NCBI GenBank assembly: GCA_025350055.1
Contig: JANXYK010000011.1
Location: forward strand, 91,238 to 155,237
Direction of reading: 5' to 3'
Origin: Gammaproteobacteria bacterium
Lineage (GTDB): Bacteria; Pseudomonadota; Gammaproteobacteria; Steroidobacterales; Steroidobacteraceae
DNA length: 64,000 bases
This document shows positions 26,816-34,535 of this stretch, one piece after another. Below the pieces are notes generated by a model. That model made no database searches. It saw only the letters and a program-made list of their open reading frames with translations, and was not told the DNA's origin. Position 1 is the first letter of the stretch. Each line of letters opens with the position of its first letter. Both the position numbers and the translations under genes were made by a program.

Positions 26816-27540
26816 ATGGTGCACAAGCCTATGCGAGCGTGGCGCCGGCCGGTGACGGAGACGCGTTGGTGCGTCGTCACGCCGACCTGGTCAAGCGAAT
26901 TGCCTATCATCTGGCCGGTCGTTTGCCTCCCCAGGTGGAGGTGGATGATCTGGTGCAGTCGGGCATGATCGGCCTGCTCGAAGCCGCGCAGCATTTCACG
27001 GCCGGACGCGGCGCCAGTTTCGAAACCTACGCCGGCATCCGCATCCGCGGTGCCATGCTCGATGCGCTGCGTAAGCTCGACTGGGCGCCGCGCTCCGTAC
27101 ATCGCAAGGCGCGCGCCGCGGCGGCCGCGATCCGCTCAGTGGAAGCCAACACCGGCCGCGAGGCCAGCGACAGCGATGTAGCCGCGCACATGGGTGTCTC
27201 GATCACCGACTACCACGGCATCATCCAGGATGCGCTCGGCTGCCAGCTGCTGCGCCTCAATGACGCCGACGATGGCGAGGATTCGACACTTGATCGGCTC
27301 GCGCACGCGGGCCCCGATCCACAGACTGAAATCCTGGACGACGCGCGTCGTCAGGCCGTGATCGATGGCATCAATCGCCTGCCCGAGCGCGAGCGGCTGG
27401 TGCTGTCGCTCTATTACGAACAGGAACTCAACCTCAAAGAGATCGGTGCGGTGCTCAAGGTCACCGAGTCGCGAGCCTGTCAGCTGCACGGCCAGGCGCT
27501 GGTGCGGTTGAAGGGTTTGCTGACCGAGTGGCGCGCTTAA
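26812..27540 (+). CDS. fliA: RNA polymerase sigma-28 factor FliA
   Basis: FliA transcribes the late flagellar genes. The 242-residue product has region 2 (LVKRIAYHLAGRLPPQVEVDDLVQSGMIGLLEAAQHF, then FETYAGIRIRGAMLDALRKLDWAPRSVHRKAR). Region 4 is LPERERLVLSLYYEQELNLKEIGAVLKVTESRACQLHGQAL. The start overlaps the fleN stop (ATGA). Predicted FliA promoters lie before fliC and fliS. No anti-sigma gene flgM is seen in the window. Confidence 0.96.
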   Translation: MNGAQAYASVAPAGDGDALVRRHADLVKRIAYHLAGRLPPQVEVDDLVQSGMIGLLEAAQHFTAGRGASFETYAGIRIRGAMLDALRKLDWAPRSVHRKARAAAAAIRSVEANTGREASDSDVAAHMGVSITDYHGIIQDALGCQLLRLNDADDGEDSTLDRLAHAGPDPQTEILDDARRQAVIDGINRLPERERLVLSLYYEQELNLKEIGAVLKVTESRACQLHGQALVRLKGLLTEWRA

Positions 27541-27557
27541 GGAACTGAAACGCAGTC

Positions 27558-28298
27558 GTGGACATACTGAGTCTAGTTGGGCTGCTACTCGCGGGAGTAG
27601 CCATCATCGCTGGTGCCATCCTCAAGGGCGCCGGCGTAGAGGCGCTTTTGTCCTCGGCGGCCTTCATGATCGTGGTCGTCGGCACGATGGCGGCCACCTG
27701 CCTGCAGACACCGCTGAATGTGATGCGCCGTGCTTTCGTGATGCTGCCCTGGGTGTTTCGCCCGCCGGCGCGCGCGCCGGCCGCGCAGGTCGGCAAGCTG
27801 GTCGAGTGGAGCGGCATCGCGCGCAAGCAGGGCCTGCTCGGGCTTGAACCGATCCTGCGTCGTGAGCCCGACGCCTTCCTGCGCAAGGGCCTGCAGCTGG
27901 TGGTCGATGGCAGCGCGCCCGACACCATCCGCAGCACGCTGGAAGTCGACATGTACGCGCGCGAAACCGCGGACCTGCGCGCTGCCAAGGTATTCGAAGC
28001 CATGGGCGTGTACTCGCCGACGCTCGGCATCATCGGCGCGGTGCTGGGTTTGATGGCGGTGATGCAGAACCTGGCCGATCCCTCCAAGCTCGGCCACGGC
28101 ATAGCCGCGGCCTTCACCGCCACGGTGTATGGCATCGGTCTCGCCAACCTGCTGTTCCTGCCGATGGCCAACAAGCTCAAGGGCGCGGTGCAGAGTCACG
28201 CGCACGAACACGAGATGCTGATCGAAGGACTGATCTGCATTGCCCAGGGCGACAACCCGCGCGTGATCGAGGGCCGGCTGCGCGGTTACCTGCAATAA
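27558..28298 (+). CDS. motC: Flagellar motor stator protein MotC (MotA family)
   Basis: MotC/MotD is the second stator of polar flagellates; it conducts ions to drive rotation. The 246-residue product has membrane helices at the N-terminus (LVGLLLAGVAIIAGAIL and ALLSSAAFMIVVVGTMAATCL). The MotA/TolQ signature region follows later (MGVYSPTLGIIGAVLGLMAVMQNL and AAAFTATVYGIGLANLLFLPMANKL). It uses a GTG start 17 bases after fliA. In Pseudomonas cheY, cheZ, cheA and cheB lie between fliA and motC; here nothing does. Confidence 0.93.
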   Translation: MDILSLVGLLLAGVAIIAGAILKGAGVEALLSSAAFMIVVVGTMAATCLQTPLNVMRRAFVMLPWVFRPPARAPAAQVGKLVEWSGIARKQGLLGLEPILRREPDAFLRKGLQLVVDGSAPDTIRSTLEVDMYARETADLRAAKVFEAMGVYSPTLGIIGAVLGLMAVMQNLADPSKLGHGIAAAFTATVYGIGLANLLFLPMANKLKGAVQSHAHEHEMLIEGLICIAQGDNPRVIEGRLRGYLQ

Positions 28299-28319
28299 CG
28301 ACCACTGGAAGAGACTGTC

Positions 28320-29198
28320 ATGAGACGCCGCAAGCGACACGAGGAGCACGACAACCACGAGGCCTGGGCGATTCCCTATGGCGACCTGGTCACGCTGCTG
28401 CTGGGCTTCTTCGTGGTGATGTATTCGATCTCGTCGGTGAATTCCGGCAAATATCGCGTGCTCTCGAATGCGCTCTCGGCCGCATTTCGTGGCACGCCGC
28501 TCTCACCGCAGCCGATTTCGATCGGCGAGCCGCCCACCAGTGTCAGCGAGCAGATGCCGATCAGCCAGGTGAACCGCATGTTCGCCGCCGGCATGCCAGC
28601 CTACATGCACATGCCGCTGCCGCAGGCGCGCGGCACGGTGCGCGACGGTGCCGCGTACCCGGGTTCCGCCGATCCGCGCCAGGCGCAGAACGCGGCGCTG
28701 GCCGAGGCCGAAGCCGCGCGCCAGCGCGAGCTCGACTCGATCGCCACCGATGTCAGTGGCGTGATGAGCAACCTGATCAAGAGCAATGCCGTGCAGGTGC
28801 ACAAGCTCGGCGATGCGGTCGAAGTGCAGATCAGCGCCGACATCCTCTTTGGCAGCGGCGTGGCCGAGCCCGCGCCCGCGGCGATCCCGGTGCTGGCGAA
28901 TCTGGCCGAGGCGCTCAAGCCCTGGCCGAATGCCGTACAGGTCGAAGGTCATACCGACGACGTGGCGGTACGCAGCGGTGCCTTCCGCTCGAACTGGGAA
29001 CTCTCCGGTGCACGCGCCGGCAGCGTGGTGCGGCTGTTCACGGAACATGGTGTGAACCCGCAGCGCCTGGCGGTGGTGGGCTATGGGCAATACCGCCCGC
29101 TGCAGCCCAATACCAGCGCCGCCGGACGCAATGCCAACCGGCGTGTCGCAATCATCATTCTGGGCTCGAAGCACGCCGGCAGCGCGTTGCGATCCTGA
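28320..29198 (+). CDS. motD: Flagellar motor stator protein MotD (MotB family)
   Basis: MotD anchors the stator to peptidoglycan. The 292-residue product has the single membrane helix with the essential aspartate (WAIPYGDLVTLLLGFFVVMYSISSVNSGKYR). The OmpA-like peptidoglycan-binding domain covers about residues 175-285 (VEGHTDDVAVRSGAFRSNWELSGARAGSVVRLF, NANRRVAIIIL). Length fits the MotD group. It sits 21 bases after motC. Confidence 0.94.
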   Translation: MRRRKRHEEHDNHEAWAIPYGDLVTLLLGFFVVMYSISSVNSGKYRVLSNALSAAFRGTPLSPQPISIGEPPTSVSEQMPISQVNRMFAAGMPAYMHMPLPQARGTVRDGAAYPGSADPRQAQNAALAEAEAARQRELDSIATDVSGVMSNLIKSNAVQVHKLGDAVEVQISADILFGSGVAEPAPAAIPVLANLAEALKPWPNAVQVEGHTDDVAVRSGAFRSNWELSGARAGSVVRLFTEHGVNPQRLAVVGYGQYRPLQPNTSAAGRNANRRVAIIILGSKHAGSALRS

Positions 29199-29242
29199 CG
29201 CTGGCATGAATGCTGCTTCACAGTAGTTACAAGGAAACGGAC

Positions 29243-29698
29243 ATGCAATTTCTGACCGACACACTGCAACAGCTGCGCATCGACTGGGTCGCCGTCAACA
29301 CGGCGCTGGTGATCATCGCCCTGGCGATGGTGACAGTGCTGCTGCAGGCCCAGTTGCGGCGCCTGCGCCGGCAATCGAGCTGCGATCTGCAGCGCGTGTT
29401 CGAGCTGCTGGACCTGATGCGCCTCGATTCGCAGGAGCAGTTGGCGATGGCACCTACTGTCAACTCGCCGGCCGAGGCGCACTACGCCATTGCGTCCGCG
29501 GCGCCGCCGCCGGAGCGTCCGAGCCCTGCAGTCGTGCGCGGGATCAATGAAGACGTGGATTACCGCGCCGCGGCGCGCCTGGCCGAGCGCGGCACTTCGA
29601 TGCGCGAGATTGCCGAACGCTGCGGCCTGGCGAGCGGCGAAGCGCGCGTGCTGATCGCGCTACACCAGGCGCGTGCCAAACGCGCGGTGCATGCATGA
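29243..29698 (+). CDS. DUF2802 membrane-anchored protein linked to motCD
   Basis: This 151-residue protein has an N-terminal membrane helix (VNTALVIIALAMVTVLLQAQL). A basic helix, a variable linker and a short C-terminal domain follow (DVDYRAAARLAERGTSMREIAERCGLASGEARVLIALHQ) that looks like a helix-turn-helix; this is the DUF2802 pattern. In Pseudomonas a DUF2802 gene closes the flagellar/chemotaxis cluster after cheW. The ATG at 29243 is chosen because AAGGAAA lies upstream. The function is not established; the C-terminal domain may be a protein- or DNA-binding module. Confidence 0.8.
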   Translation: MQFLTDTLQQLRIDWVAVNTALVIIALAMVTVLLQAQLRRLRRQSSCDLQRVFELLDLMRLDSQEQLAMAPTVNSPAEAHYAIASAAPPPERPSPAVVRGINEDVDYRAAARLAERGTSMREIAERCGLASGEARVLIALHQARAKRAVHA

Positions 29699-30588
29699 GT
29701 AACGGAACTACCAGCGCGGGCGCAGCCGGCAATCCGGACCTGCAGGACAATCAGCTGGCGGAGTTCATGAGCACGCTCGAGCGCGAGCTGGCGGCGGGCA
29801 TCGTGAGCCTGCCTTCGTGGTCGAATGTCACGGAGCGAGCACGCACGGCGCTGGCCGCGCCCGATTTCGATATCAATGAGCTGGCGCGCCTGCTGGGCGC
29901 CGAAGCGGGTCTCGCGGTGCGCGTACTGACCCTGGCCAATTCGGCCATGTTCATGCGTGGCGGCCGGCCGCTCTCTGATCTGAAGCTGGCGATCCTGCGC
30001 GTCGGTCACGACATGCTGCGCAGCGCCGTGTATGCCCATGCGCTGGTGCAACTGCGCCAGGCGCCGAAACTGCAGCGGCTGCGGGCCATCCTGCAGCAGT
30101 TGTGGCGCGAGAGTACGCAGGTGGCTGCGTTGGCGCGGCTGGTTGCCTCGCGCACGGCGAGCGCCGATCCGGATGCCGCACTGCTCGCCGGGCTGCTGCA
30201 CAACATCGGCAAACTCTATCTGCACGTGCGACTCGATAGTCGCGAAGACCTGACGGTCAACGCGCCGCTGTCGGTGACGCTGCTCACCGGCTGGCACGCG
30301 CGCATCGGTGCGGCCGTGGCGCGCAACTGGCAGATGCCCGAATCGATATGCCAGGCGCTGGCCGACCAGGATGTCATGGAGACCATGGGCGCACAGGGCG
30401 ACCTGTCAGCCGTGTTGAGTGTGGCCGTGATCGGTGCCTACGCCTCGGCGGATCCGGCGCAACTCGAGGATACCGCTGCGCACCTGGCGGAATTCACGCG
30501 CTTTGGTCTCAACGCGGCCTCATGGCTTGAGCTGCTCGGTCGCGCGCAGGCCGAGAGCATCGCACTGCGCGTGACCTTCGGCGACTGA
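29695..30588 (+). CDS. HDOD-domain protein
   Basis: HDOD domains are metal-free relatives of HD phosphohydrolases used in signalling. The 297-residue product carries one from about residue 30 to 225 (LPSWSNVTERARTALAAPDFDINELARLLGAEAGLAVRVLTLANSA, then LLAGLLHNIGKLYL). The HD metal pair is absent: the doublet reads HN rather than HD. The start overlaps the DUF2802 gene (ATGA), which ties it to the motor operon and suggests a role in motility control. It ends 1 base before a convergent gene. Confidence 0.88.
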   Translation: MSNGTTSAGAAGNPDLQDNQLAEFMSTLERELAAGIVSLPSWSNVTERARTALAAPDFDINELARLLGAEAGLAVRVLTLANSAMFMRGGRPLSDLKLAILRVGHDMLRSAVYAHALVQLRQAPKLQRLRAILQQLWRESTQVAALARLVASRTASADPDAALLAGLLHNIGKLYLHVRLDSREDLTVNAPLSVTLLTGWHARIGAAVARNWQMPESICQALADQDVMETMGAQGDLSAVLSVAVIGAYASADPAQLEDTAAHLAEFTRFGLNAASWLELLGRAQAESIALRVTFGD

Positions 30589-30589
30589 C

Positions 30590-32389
30590 TCAGTTCGGTT
30601 CGCCGCCGTAGCCGAAAGGGTCGTAGCGATCCGCCACCATCAGGGCCCAGGCCGTCGCGCAGGTGCTCGGCAGCGGATTCGCGTACCAGCCAAAGGGAAT
30701 GAAATAGCGCCGGCTGGCATACAGGTAGGGTAGCGGCGTGCTCGTGCCTGCGAAGGCCGCGCCCGCATGGCGATCAGCGCGCAGAGTCTGCATGCCCTCG
30801 AGCATCGCGCTTTCGTCCTGACGCAACGATTGCAGCATCTGCTGGGCCGGCGCGTAGTCGGGCGCTGCAGGCGGCAACGCCTGATAGTGGTGAATCATGT
30901 TGCGCACGGCGGTGATCGCGCCCGCCGTCCACTCGGCCGACAGTACGCCCTGACGATAGCTGCCATCGGCGGCGATGCCATTGCCGTCCTGGTCCGAGTA
31001 GCCCACGCCCCAGAGTGTGTTGGCTACACCGTAGGCGCCCCAATGCTTCACTGACTGCCAGTTGCTGTAGGCCGCGCCGAAACCAAACCATTCATCGAGC
31101 CGCTGCGCCCCCAGCGCGGCGATGCCCCAGGTATTGACATCGATCGCCCTGGGTTCAAGCGTCGGCAGCCATGCGCTGGGCGCTGCCGGCACATCCGCAC
31201 GACCGCCTTGTACGAATTCGCCGTTGAGCCACGCCGAAGTCCGGAAGAACGACAGCAATCCCCGCGTCTGCAGGCCCCGGGCGTTGCGCCCGCCATTCAC
31301 CAGCGTGTCGACGCTCGCGAGCGCGCCTTGGAGGCTGGCGCGATCAGCAGCGCTCAGCGCCGGCTCATGCGCGAGCTGCGCTTGCAGCGTCTGCTGCAGG
31401 ATGCGCAGGCTCGCGTACAGCGAGAGGTTGTTCTCTACCGATACCTCGTGCGGGTCAACCATCGTGCTGCCCTGGTTGGCCAGCGTGCCCGCCGGCGCGT
31501 AATACACGGCGCCGATCGCGGACTGCATGGCCGCTATTGTCGGCAGCACCGCCAGCGCATTTTGCACCGCGAGCTCGGCGTGCGGCACATGATCCTGGTG
31601 CCCATCACGCTGGTAGTGCAGAAAGGCGGCCTGCAGCGGACCCAGCAGCAAGGCCCAGGCAGTCTCGCCCGTCACCGGTTTCCAGTCGCTCCAGCTGACC
31701 ATGCCGGGCTTGTAGTCGGCATTGCCCGCGGGCAGCGCCTTGGCGGTAACGAGCGCCGCTTGCGCGCTGCCCAGCAGCGGATCGGCATTCAGCCAGCTGG
31801 TCGACACCATTCGATAGGCAAATGCACTGCGCGGCTCAGCGATGTTCTGGCCGTTGTAGACGAACACCGCGCCGCGCGTGGTGGCGCGCAGTTCCGACTT
31901 GCCGGTGTAGCCCTGCGAGAGCAGGCGATTCTCGCCGCTCACGAGCGCATAGGCGTCGTGATTGGCGATCGCGCCCAGCATCACTGCGATCTGCCAGGTG
32001 GCGGCATCGTAGATGTTGCTGCCGTTGTGCACATCGACGCGCTCGATCTGCAGCGCACCTGCGGCTGTGGGCGGCGGGCTCAAGCTGTAGTCGGCAGCAT
32101 TGTAGACATCAGTGACCGCACAGGCATTGCCCGGCAGCGCGCACACGTACTCGCTCCAGTAACCGGCGTCGTCCAGGTAGCTCAGTGGCAGACTGGTGTT
32201 CTTCAGGGGGCCTGCAGGGCCCGCGCGCAGGACGCCGCCACTGCTGCGCGCACTGACCAGGAAGCGGTAGCTGGCTTCGAGCGCGGCGCGCTCATCTTGC
32301 ACCACCTCGCCCGCCAGCGCCGACAGTCCCAACGACAGCAGGCCCAGCACTACCGGTGCGTGTGCTGCCAGTGCTCTCAGCGCCTGCAT
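30590..32389 (-). CDS. Large secreted protein of unknown function, possible alpha/alpha toroid
   Basis: I do not recognise a named family. The 599-residue product begins with a likely signal sequence (APVVLGLLSLGLSALAGEV). The rest is rich in Trp, Tyr and Ala with recurring helix-pair segments (SWSDWKPVTGETAWALLLGPLQAAFLHYQ, DVNTWGIAALGAQRLDEWFG, EWTAGAITAVRNMIHHYQ). That layout recalls the alpha/alpha toroids of some glycoside hydrolases and lyases. The end, YFIPFGWYANPLPSTCATAWALMVADRYDPFGYGG, is distinctive. It is convergent with the HDOD gene and follows the M24 peptidase gene on the same strand. A role in polysaccharide turnover is only a guess. Confidence 0.6.
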   Translation of the reverse strand: MQALRALAAHAPVVLGLLSLGLSALAGEVVQDERAALEASYRFLVSARSSGGVLRAGPAGPLKNTSLPLSYLDDAGYWSEYVCALPGNACAVTDVYNAADYSLSPPPTAAGALQIERVDVHNGSNIYDAATWQIAVMLGAIANHDAYALVSGENRLLSQGYTGKSELRATTRGAVFVYNGQNIAEPRSAFAYRMVSTSWLNADPLLGSAQAALVTAKALPAGNADYKPGMVSWSDWKPVTGETAWALLLGPLQAAFLHYQRDGHQDHVPHAELAVQNALAVLPTIAAMQSAIGAVYYAPAGTLANQGSTMVDPHEVSVENNLSLYASLRILQQTLQAQLAHEPALSAADRASLQGALASVDTLVNGGRNARGLQTRGLLSFFRTSAWLNGEFVQGGRADVPAAPSAWLPTLEPRAIDVNTWGIAALGAQRLDEWFGFGAAYSNWQSVKHWGAYGVANTLWGVGYSDQDGNGIAADGSYRQGVLSAEWTAGAITAVRNMIHHYQALPPAAPDYAPAQQMLQSLRQDESAMLEGMQTLRADRHAGAAFAGTSTPLPYLYASRRYFIPFGWYANPLPSTCATAWALMVADRYDPFGYGGEPN

Positions 32390-32402
32390 CGCCGCCCAGT
32401 GT

Positions 32403-33668
32403 TCACACCGGATCGTCGATGGACTTCGCCAGCGGCGTGAACAGTTTCGGGCCCGCCTCGGTCATGTACCAGCAATCCTCGAGGCGGATGCCGAACTCCC
32501 CAGGAACATAGATGCCGGGCTCGTCAGAGAAGCACATGCCAGCCTGGAGCGGCGTTGTGTCACTGCGCACAAGGTAGGGCGGCTCGTGTCCGTCCATGCC
32601 GATGCCGTGTCCGGTGCGATGCGAAGTGCCCGGCAATCCATAGTCCTTGCTCCAGCCCAGGCCTTCGTAGTACGCGCGCACGGCCTTGTCGATCGCACCG
32701 ACCGGTACGCCGAGCTTTGCTGTTTCGAGTGCGAGTTCCTGTCCGCGCTTCACCGTGTTCCAGATTTCGCGTTGCCGCGCCGTGGGTGTGCCATGGATCC
32801 AGCTTCTCGAGATATCCGAGGAGTAGCCATGCACCGTGCAGCCCGAATCGACCAGCACCACGGAACCCTGGCGTACCGACTGCGGTTTGTCTGAACCATG
32901 CGGAAAGGCGCTGGCCTCGTTGAGCAGCACCAGCGAGAACTCGTGGTTGCCGCCCAGCGCTTCGGTCGCATCCACCAGCAGTCGCATGAGGTCGGAGGCG
33001 CTCATGCCGGCGGCAGTATGGGCATGCACCTGGCGGATCGCCGCGATCGTGATATTGTTGGCCGCCTGCATCAGCGCCAGTTCCGCGGGCGACTTGATCA
33101 GCCTGCAGGCGCGCACCATTTCGTCGCCCGGCACCACCTGCACACCCGCGCCCAGCGACTTCGACACCTGATCGACTATGAAAAAGCGGAGCGTAGCCTC
33201 GACCGCAAAGGTATTCGCGTACTTCGGCAGCTCGCGCAATGCGCCCGCCAGCAGCTCGAAGGGGCTCTGGTCTTCCTTCCAGGGACGCACGTCGGCCGCG
33301 ATTTTCAGGTTCTCGCGCACCGAAGGCTCTTCGAAGAACGGTGTGATGACGACCACATTGCCCTCGGCCGGAATCACCGCGGCGGTGGTGCGCTCCGAGC
33401 GCCACCAGCGGATGCCGGTGAAATACTGCAACGCCGATCCGGCCTCGACCAGCAGCGCGCCGATCTGCCGCTGTTGCAGCAGTGACTGCAGCTTCGCGAT
33501 GCGCGCGGCATGTTCCGCACTGGTGATGGGCTGGGTGTCCCGGGTCAGCGAACGGAGCGGTGTGGCATGGGCAGCCGCAGCCTTCGCCGTTGCGGCCTGC
33601 AAGCCGCTGCTGGCCGCGAGCGCGGCGCCGCTGATGCCAAAGAAGCTGCGTCTGGAAACTGTGCTCAT
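32403..33668 (-). CDS. Tat-exported M24-family peptidase (Xaa-Pro aminopeptidase-like)
   Basis: M24 enzymes use two metal ions to cleave N-terminal residues, often before proline. The 421-residue product starts MSTVSRRSFFGISGAALAASS, a twin-arginine signal sequence, so it should fold with its metals in the cytoplasm and act in the periplasm. A creatinase-like N-terminal domain precedes the pita-bread fold. The metal ligands are visible as VDSG, SSDIS, TGHGIG, SDEPGIY and IRLEDCW. AGGAG lies 7 bases before the ATG at 33668, which decides the start. It could act on creatine-like or peptide substrates; specificity cannot be read. Confidence 0.88.
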   Translation of the reverse strand: MSTVSRRSFFGISGAALAASSGLQAATAKAAAAHATPLRSLTRDTQPITSAEHAARIAKLQSLLQQRQIGALLVEAGSALQYFTGIRWWRSERTTAAVIPAEGNVVVITPFFEEPSVRENLKIAADVRPWKEDQSPFELLAGALRELPKYANTFAVEATLRFFIVDQVSKSLGAGVQVVPGDEMVRACRLIKSPAELALMQAANNITIAAIRQVHAHTAAGMSASDLMRLLVDATEALGGNHEFSLVLLNEASAFPHGSDKPQSVRQGSVVLVDSGCTVHGYSSDISRSWIHGTPTARQREIWNTVKRGQELALETAKLGVPVGAIDKAVRAYYEGLGWSKDYGLPGTSHRTGHGIGMDGHEPPYLVRSDTTPLQAGMCFSDEPGIYVPGEFGIRLEDCWYMTEAGPKLFTPLAKSIDDPV

Positions 33669-33758
33669 GAAAATCTCCTGAAGGATGCAACACAGGTTAC
33701 ACCGAACTTCCGGCGAGCGGCACGGTCGCAGCAGAGTGCCATAAGAAGACACCCGCCG

Positions 33759-34502
33759 ATGGAACAAGCACAGTCCCGGGAGTTGCGCGCGGCAGCGGTC
33801 TGGGCCGTGGCCGTCTCCGGTCACCTGCTGCTGGTGATGGCGTTCTTGTCCGCCAATCGCAGTGCTTTACGGATGCTGGCTGCCACGCCCAGCGGACCAC
33901 TGCTCGTGCTGATCGACATCGCACCCAGGCCCTGGATTCCGCAACAGTCGTTGACGACAGACGAAGGCGATGCGCGGGCGCGTCGCCTGGCGCGGCAAGC
34001 CGCAAGCACAGGGCCCGCTGTGTCCAATCCGGTGCCCCCGAGTGCCGTCGTGCCCGTCAGCGTCGAGACACCAGCTGTGCAGCCGCGAGCCGCTGTGCAC
34101 GTCGACTGGCAGCGCGAATCCGAGCTGGTCGGCAAGCGCGTCGGCGCTGCTGCTGCCACGCCCAGCGTCGGCAGCTTCACGCCGCCGCCGGCGCCAGCCA
34201 CTCATGTGTGTGAGAAACCGAAGCAGCACTCGCCGTGGAACCGCGAACTCAAGCGAGCCGGTTTCATCGGCGCTCTGCCCTACGTGCGGGTGGGCAAGCG
34301 CTGCCTGGTCGGCCTGCCATTCTTCGGCTGCGCCATCGGCCACTTGCCGGAGCCCGACGGTGCGCTGTTCACTGACATGGGCGCCGTTGATCGCAGCCGC
34401 AGTTCCGTGCCCGATATTCCCGATTGCGTGTCGCCTCCGGCAGCTATCGAACTGGCTGACCCGGCCGCTGTGCCAGCGCCCGCGTCGGCGGCGCCGCGCT
34501 GA
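33759..34502 (+). CDS. Hypothetical one-helix membrane protein
   Basis: I do not recognise this 247-residue protein. It has one N-terminal membrane helix (residues about 10-30, AAAVWAVAVSGHLLLVMAFL). A Pro/Val-rich stretch follows that would lie in the periplasm, with IDIAPRPWIPQQ and several Pro-rich runs. A C-terminal domain has four cysteines (CEKPKQ, KRCLVG, FFGCAIG, PDCVSPP). The layout recalls TonB-like proteins, but the TonB C-terminal signature is missing. It is transcribed divergently from the M24 peptidase, with 90 bases between start codons. Confidence 0.6.
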   Translation: MEQAQSRELRAAAVWAVAVSGHLLLVMAFLSANRSALRMLAATPSGPLLVLIDIAPRPWIPQQSLTTDEGDARARRLARQAASTGPAVSNPVPPSAVVPVSVETPAVQPRAAVHVDWQRESELVGKRVGAAAATPSVGSFTPPPAPATHVCEKPKQHSPWNRELKRAGFIGALPYVRVGKRCLVGLPFFGCAIGHLPEPDGALFTDMGAVDRSRSSVPDIPDCVSPPAAIELADPAAVPAPASAAPR

Positions 34503-34535
34503 GCGGGCAGCCGTGCTGTGTTCCAGCGCAGTGGC

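Noticed and set aside
31208..32440. 410-codon plus-strand frame opposite the secreted protein
   Set aside because: The minus-strand protein has a signal sequence and coherent composition; this frame is Arg/Gln/His-rich noise.
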